Assembly: GCA_910574745.1 (NCBI GenBank)
Contig: CAJTCE010000007.1
Coordinates: 87,246-151,245, forward strand
Source: Lachnospiraceae bacterium
GTDB taxonomy: Bacteria; Bacillota; Clostridia; Lachnospirales; Lachnospiraceae
Direction: 5' to 3'
Length of the DNA: 64,000 nucleotides
Below, in pieces: positions 59,911-64,000 of the stretch (position 1 is the first letter of the stretch; every line of letters starts with the position of its first letter). The notes beneath the pieces were generated by a model. It did no database searches. It was not told where the DNA came from and worked only from the letters and a program-made list of their open reading frames with translations. The position numbers and the translations under genes are program-made.

Positions 59911-60363
59911 ATGGCGGATATTATGGAATTGTTTCAAAGGTATAAGAATGATGTCTACCGCTTGGCAGTCAGCTATACTCATTCCATACAGGAGGCGGAG
60001 GATGTATGCCAGACGGTTTTCTTAAAGCTGATGGAGCAAAAATCCATTACGCCGGGTAAGGAAAAGGCATGGCTTTTACAGGTAACGGCAAATCAATGCA
60101 AAAGCCTTTTACGGAGCGCCCGGTGGAGAAAAACAGAACCCTTGGGGGAAGAAGCCGTTTCCTTTGATAAGCAGGAATATGAGGATATATGGGCGGCTGT
60201 TATGAAATTAAAGCCAGGCTATAGATCAGTCATTTATCTTTACTACTGCGAGGAGTACTCCACAAAGGAAATTGCAAAGATCCTAAAAATCAAGGATTCT
60301 GCCGTTACAACAAGGCTGTCGAGAGCACGACAGATTTTGAAAGAAGAATTAAAGGAGGTCTGA
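59911..60363 (+). CDS. ECF-type RNA polymerase sigma factor
   Basis: 150 residues, short as usual for the group. Region 2: YKNDVYRLAVSYTHSIQEAEDVCQTVFLKL (residues 11-41). Region 4: LKPGYRSVIYLYYCEEYSTKEIAKILKIKDSAVTTRLSRARQ. Between them is a short linker with KAWLLQVTANQCKSLLRSARW. It directs RNA polymerase to a small stress regulon. AAAAGAGG lies before the ATG. The next gene, three bases later, encodes a membrane protein that is likely its anti-sigma factor. Confidence 0.94.
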   Translation: MADIMELFQRYKNDVYRLAVSYTHSIQEAEDVCQTVFLKLMEQKSITPGKEKAWLLQVTANQCKSLLRSARWRKTEPLGEEAVSFDKQEYEDIWAAVMKLKPGYRSVIYLYYCEEYSTKEIAKILKIKDSAVTTRLSRARQILKEELKEV

Positions 60364-60366
60364 CTT

Positions 60367-60978
60367 ATGCAAAAGGAAATAAAAGAAGTTTTTCATCAGG
60401 TAGAAATGCCGGATAGATGTGTACTGAACATTGAAAAAGCTATAGAGCAGAAAAAGGAAGGTGCGTCTTTTGGCAAAAAAACAAATAAACTACCACGGTT
60501 TGCAGCGGCAGCAGCGGCAGTGGTAATGGCATTACTCTTAACGGATGGAGTCGTGTATGCCTATACGGGAAACGGAATTATCAGCAGGATAATAGCCTTT
60601 AATGGAGCCGTATTTACAAAAACAGTAGACGAAGAGGGCAATACGACCAGCGTGGCGGAGGTAAATACGGAGGAAGCAACGGCTCCTGCAGAGTATGTAG
60701 ACGGGCGGTTATATTTAACGGTCAATGGAGAAAATCTGGATATTACAGAAGAGATTTCCGATACAAACGCTTATACCTATATTTATGAGGATACGGCATC
60801 CGTAACCCATTACATCATTATCGGCGGAAAACCGGAAAGCTTTGGCTATGCCGAATTTCTACAGGGTGCGGATAAGGAATGGATCGGCGGCTCTTTTATA
60901 GGTGGAGAAGTGGGCGGAACCATTAATCCGGACTGGCTGCAAAAGGCTAAAGAGGAATTAAATATACCGTGGCTGTAG
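60367..60978 (+). CDS. Putative membrane-anchored anti-sigma factor
   Basis: 203 residues. The N-terminal cytoplasmic part (1-45: EIKEVFHQVEMPDRCVLNIEKAIEQ) precedes one membrane segment (about 44-67: RFAAAAAAVVMALLLTDGVVYAY). The outside domain (70-203) is small and beta-rich with TKTVDEEGNTTSVAEV and YIYEDTASVTHYIIIGG. The layout and overlap with the ECF sigma gene (three-base gap) suggest an anti-sigma factor that holds sigma at the membrane. No zinc-binding HxxxCxxC motif is seen, so it is not a ZAS type. Confidence 0.75.
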   Translation: MQKEIKEVFHQVEMPDRCVLNIEKAIEQKKEGASFGKKTNKLPRFAAAAAAVVMALLLTDGVVYAYTGNGIISRIIAFNGAVFTKTVDEEGNTTSVAEVNTEEATAPAEYVDGRLYLTVNGENLDITEEISDTNAYTYIYEDTASVTHYIIIGGKPESFGYAEFLQGADKEWIGGSFIGGEVGGTINPDWLQKAKEELNIPWL

Positions 60979-61008
60979 GATAAAAAGCTTGAAAGGAAGT
61001 CATAAGAG

Positions 61009-62280
61009 ATGAAAGAAATAAGTTATTGGAGATTTACCGGAGGGAAATTTGTCGCAGCGGTTCTGATCATGGGATGTATACTTGCCGGCTGCAATGCTCC
61101 GTCTGTTAATACAGGAGATATAAAATCCGATATGCCGGTTAAAGAGGCAGAATTGAATGTAGGGGCTGCAAATATGGATGTCATGTCGGTTGTGCCGGAT
61201 CCCGCTGAGCCCTCCGGCAGTGAAAAGGAAGCCTTGCCCAAGGTAGCACAGTTAAATCAGGATTTGTTTGACGGTTCTGATATGGATCTTTGGATTGGAA
61301 AAGATGAAACATTGATAGCCTTAAAAAAAGACACCCTGTATCTTTATGATATGGCCGGAGCCGAAATCATTGCGGAGAAAAAAACCGAGCAATGGTTCAT
61401 GCAAAATATGTATCCTTGTAACGATGGCTTTTGTATGATAGGATCTCTTCAAAATAATTTGAAAAATGAGGATGTCCGGGGTAATGAGCCATTTGTGATG
61501 GAAGTAACAGATGATGATAGAACCATGCTGGCAGTTTTTTACAATCGTTCTCTGGAAGAAACAAACCGGCTAGTGCTAAATGATATAGTGGAATATCCCG
61601 ATGCCACTGTATGGAGCGTATCTCCTGATGCATCCATGCTTGCTTACTTCAATCTCTGGGATGGCCTTTGCATCTATGACTGCAATCAAAAAACCTGTAG
61701 ACAGTTACTTGATTTTTCGGGTTCACGAGAAAAAACTTCAAATTTACTGGCAATTGACACTTTGTTTTTTGATGAAGAAAGACAGCAGCTGGTATTTACC
61801 GGGGGAACCGACAAAGGAAATATGACTGTTGAATCCTGGGGGTCTGTCAATTTGGACGGAACAGGGTTTGCAAATCATATTTTTGAAAAAGATGCAGGGA
61901 TGGCAGCGGCTTACAAAAACGGAAAACTGTTACTTGGAGAAGACAGTCTTGCATTTGAAAAAATAATGGGTTATGCAGATATCGTTGCAAAAGAAGAAAA
62001 ATACAGTACAGATATCGAAGGAGGAAATGGTATAGGCGGGCCGGTATTTTCTGATTCGGGAGAGACTTTTGCCGTAACAGATATCAGAGACAGTCAGGCT
62101 GTGCTGACTATTTATAATACCACGGACTTCTCAAAAATTTACCAGGAAATCATCAGGGATGAGAATGAGGAATACTTTTACCGTATACCGCGGGTTTACT
62201 TGTTTGACAGTTTAAGAGTATGTCTTGTTTGTATGGGAGGGCATGAAAATCCCTTAAAGACAGTTCTCATAAGATATTGA
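61009..62280 (+). CDS. Putative lipoprotein with beta-propeller-like repeats
   Basis: 423 residues. The signal peptide ends in lipobox ILAGC (Cys 28, after RFTGGKFVAAVLIMGC). Residues about 30-75 are a linker. The rest reads like a propeller: repeated strands with ETLIALKKDTLYLYDMAGAE, FYNRSLEETNRLVLNDIV, SPDASMLAYFNLWDGLCIYD and QLVFTGGTDKGNM. I do not recognise a named family. AAAGGAAG precedes the ATG. It is the third gene of the sigma/anti-sigma operon and may be a sensor or the main target; a strong terminator follows. Confidence 0.75.
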   Translation: MKEISYWRFTGGKFVAAVLIMGCILAGCNAPSVNTGDIKSDMPVKEAELNVGAANMDVMSVVPDPAEPSGSEKEALPKVAQLNQDLFDGSDMDLWIGKDETLIALKKDTLYLYDMAGAEIIAEKKTEQWFMQNMYPCNDGFCMIGSLQNNLKNEDVRGNEPFVMEVTDDDRTMLAVFYNRSLEETNRLVLNDIVEYPDATVWSVSPDASMLAYFNLWDGLCIYDCNQKTCRQLLDFSGSREKTSNLLAIDTLFFDEERQQLVFTGGTDKGNMTVESWGSVNLDGTGFANHIFEKDAGMAAAYKNGKLLLGEDSLAFEKIMGYADIVAKEEKYSTDIEGGNGIGGPVFSDSGETFAVTDIRDSQAVLTIYNTTDFSKIYQEIIRDENEEYFYRIPRVYLFDSLRVCLVCMGGHENPLKTVLIRY

Positions 62281-62348
62281 GAAAGATTCTCTCAATAAAA
62301 ATATAATTGCCGGTTTAGCAGAAATGAGAATATAATGAAATATAAGAA

Positions 62349-62392
62349 GTGGGGAAATACTGAAATTGTCGGTATTTCCCCGCTTTTTGTTT
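62349..62392 (+). terminator. Rho-independent terminator closing the ECF sigma operon
   Basis: GGGGAAATAC (62351-62360) and GTATTTCCCC (62372-62381), extended by one pair on each side, followed by GCTTTTTGTTTTAATT. Confidence 0.9.
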
Positions 62393-62535
62393 TAATTAGC
62401 TAATTATATTTAAAAAAATCAGTAAAATGATGGAAAAAGCGACATATGTCGTTGAGAGAAAGGCGAAATGTTGTGTACGATTCAAGTAGTTCATTACCTC
62501 ACAAAAGCATTCCTATAGAGAATGAAATTTGAACT

Positions 62536-62563
62536 TTGACAAAATAAAATCTCCCCGTATGAT
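62536..62563 (+). promoter_or_regulatory. Promoter upstream of the IS110 transposase
   Basis: TTGACA (62536-62541), 16-base spacer, TATGAT (62558-62563). It is followed by an 8-pair stem TGATGTAT (62560-62567) / ATACATCA (62585-62592) and then AAAGGAG before the start codon. The hairpin could limit transposase translation. Confidence 0.65.
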
Positions 62564-62616
62564 GTATATGAGTTTAGCGACTTAATACATCAGAAAACAA
62601 AGGAGATTTTATAACA

Positions 62617-63918
62617 ATGAAAGTAAAGTACGAAGACCGCCAGAAACAAAAAGTAATCGCAATCACAACAGATACCCTCGTAGTTGGCGTGGACATTGCT
62701 AAAAACTACCAGTGGGCAAGGTTTGTTGATTTCAGGGGCATAGAGCATGACCGTGCCCTGAAATTTAAAAACAGCAGAGGCGGCTTTGAAACCATCTTGG
62801 CAAGAATCCGGGAGATATGCAAGAAAGAAAATTTTGCAAAGGCCGTTGTCGGGATGGAGCCGACAGGACATTATTGGAAAGCGTTTGCGAACTGGCTTGA
62901 GAAACAGGATGGGATAAAAGTTGTTCTGGTGAACCCATATGCAACAAAACAGGCGAAGGAACTGGATGACAACAGTCAGACGAAGTCCGACAAAAAGGAT
63001 GCGCTGACGATTGCAAAGCTGGTGAAAGACGGGAGGTATTTCGAATTGTACCTGCCCCATGACGTCTATGCGGAACTGAGAGGACTGTCCACCACCAGAA
63101 CCGGGCTGAACAAGCGAAAGAATGCATTAAAGAATACCATCACGGCGGTAATGGACGAGTATTTCCCGGAGTATGAAGAAGTGTTTAAATGTCCCCTTTC
63201 AGGAAAGGCGTCCCGGCATATATTAAAGACGTGCCCGTTTCCGAAGTTCATCCTTGAACTGGGGGAAGACGGGGTTACGGATGAGATAAAAAAGGCAGTA
63301 AAGAAAACCGTTGGGAGAAAGAAGGCAGCACAGCTTATAGAGACGGCAAAGGAATCCATCGGGGTGGATTACGGGGAGGAAGCGGCAGGGCTGAAACTGC
63401 GGCTAATGCTGGAAGAACTGGAACTTCTGGAAAAACAGACAGAAGAGCTGGAAGGGCAGATGGCAGATGCACTGCATCAGACGGACTATGCGGATTTTCT
63501 TTTAAGCATAAAGGGAATAGGCATTGTGACGCTGGCAGCCTGTTTGGGGGAGCTTGGCGACCCGACAAGATTTGAGGATTCCCGGCAGATGAGCCGCATG
63601 GCGGGATATAACCTTGTGGAAGACAGTTCCGGCAAGAACAAGAGCGGGACGAAAATATCCAAAAGGGGGAGGAAGAACCTGCGGTGCGTGCTGTACCAGA
63701 TGGCGCTGACAATGGTTGCGACGAATGACGAGATGAAACAACTTTATCATTACCTGAAAACGAGGGAGAAAGCCCCTCTGAGGAAGATGCAGGCACTGAT
63801 CGTAGTCAGCAAGAAGATACTGGCGCTGATCCATACGCTTGCAAAAAAGAAAGAAAACTACGATCCGGGGAAGGTCTTCGGACATGTCCGCAGGGAGCAG
63901 ATGAAAGCAGCTGCCTAA
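62617..63918 (+). CDS. IS110-family transposase (bridge-RNA recombinase type)
   Basis: 433 residues. The N-terminal RuvC-like DEDD domain has D26 in VVGVDIAKN, E81 in VGMEPTGHYW, and D125 and D128 in KSDKKDALTIAKL. A central helical region (about 150-290) includes a coiled coil (LEELELLEKQTEELEGQ). The C-terminal Tnp domain has LLSIKGIGIVTLAACLGELG and RFEDSRQMSRMAGYNL, with S322 (or S326) as candidate nucleophile serine, then KRGRKNLRCVLYQMA. All expected catalytic residues are present, so it may be active. AAAGGAG precedes the ATG. The length is at the long end for the family. Confidence 0.95.
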   Translation: MKVKYEDRQKQKVIAITTDTLVVGVDIAKNYQWARFVDFRGIEHDRALKFKNSRGGFETILARIREICKKENFAKAVVGMEPTGHYWKAFANWLEKQDGIKVVLVNPYATKQAKELDDNSQTKSDKKDALTIAKLVKDGRYFELYLPHDVYAELRGLSTTRTGLNKRKNALKNTITAVMDEYFPEYEEVFKCPLSGKASRHILKTCPFPKFILELGEDGVTDEIKKAVKKTVGRKKAAQLIETAKESIGVDYGEEAAGLKLRLMLEELELLEKQTEELEGQMADALHQTDYADFLLSIKGIGIVTLAACLGELGDPTRFEDSRQMSRMAGYNLVEDSSGKNKSGTKISKRGRKNLRCVLYQMALTMVATNDEMKQLYHYLKTREKAPLRKMQALIVVSKKILALIHTLAKKKENYDPGKVFGHVRREQMKAAA

Positions 63919-64000
63919 CAATAAGGTAAGCCGGTAATGGCACGGGGACAAGGAGGAGTCCTCCATCAGCCCAAAGAGGCAGCATTTAAGCACAAGTCTG

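Larger units (their letters stand above)
62393..64000 (+). mobile_element. IS110-family insertion sequence (right end outside the window)
   Basis: The element contains an IS110 transposase gene flanked by non-coding stretches: 62393-62616 on the left (AT-rich) and from 63919 to the window end on the right (GC-richer, with GGAGGAGTCCTCC). IS110 elements lack long terminal inverted repeats, so neither boundary can be fixed by eye; the left limit given is only the end of the preceding terminator. The coding part looks richer in G and C than the host genes, which suggests recent transfer. One of the non-coding ends should encode a bridge RNA, as known for the family. Confidence 0.7.

Noticed and set aside
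62590..63993. Several minus-strand ORFs of 97-163 codons opposite the transposase
   Set aside because: They mirror the IS110 gene, are Cys/Leu/Ser-rich and lack starts with ribosome-binding sites.

Overview
The window is a low-GC Firmicutes chromosome segment centred on the replication origin. The gene order yidC-yidD-rnpA-rpmH (leftward) / oriC / dnaA-dnaN-S4 protein-recF-gyrB-gyrA (rightward), the AT-rich spacers and the style of the proteins point to Clostridia, most likely Lachnospiraceae (Blautia/Ruminococcus-like gut bacteria). The species is not assigned; this is inference from gene order and protein character.

Layout. 1-1.7 kb: membrane insertase, RNase P protein and L34 on the minus strand. 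1.7-10.9 kb: oriC with DnaA boxes on both sides of dnaA, then the initiation and gyrase block. 10.9-12.7 kb: a decay zone holding a degraded MreB-like gene on the minus strand, a palindromic dispersed repeat and a broken BglG/LicT-type antiterminator gene, with two RAT/terminator leaders still in place. 12.8-20.1 kb: carbohydrate genes (beta-glucoside PTS, GH1 6-phospho-beta-glucosidase, GPH-type sugar symporter, GH36 alpha-galactosidase) closed by a convergent AraC regulator. 21.2-27 kb: a YczE/YitT membrane protein, then a response regulator / kinase / ABC ATPase / FtsX-type permease module. 27-34.5 kb: a lipoprotein, two GNAT acetyltransferases, Xaa-Pro aminopeptidase, a DegV protein, and a MarR-MATE pair.

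34.5-46.4 kb (all minus): a radical SAM enzyme downstream of a Cys-rich protein with an internal lipobox; an AraC/GyrI-like regulator with a transglutaminase-like protein; a GT51 transglycosylase; a second kinase/regulator/ABC module; trpS; a D,D-carboxypeptidase. 46.7-51.5 kb: a TetR repressor, with promoter and palindromic operator visible, and a very large RND-type permease with a coiled-coil insertion. 51.5-59.1 kb: a monooxygenase-like protein, an HTH-ADP-ribosyltransferase-fold protein coupled to a 145-aa partner, then a nickel-pincer cofactor cluster (larB-larE-larC) with a nickel ECF transporter (NikMN-Q-O) but no larA. 59.2-62.3 kb: an XRE regulator and an ECF sigma / anti-sigma / lipoprotein operon. 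62.4-64 kb: an IS110-family element running off the right edge.

The candidates most worth following are the Cys-rich/internal-lipobox protein with its radical SAM enzyme, the HTH-ART/145-aa gene pair, the larA-less lar-nik cluster with an unsplit larC, and the IS110 element with its possible bridge RNA. No tRNA, rRNA or CRISPR array was seen.
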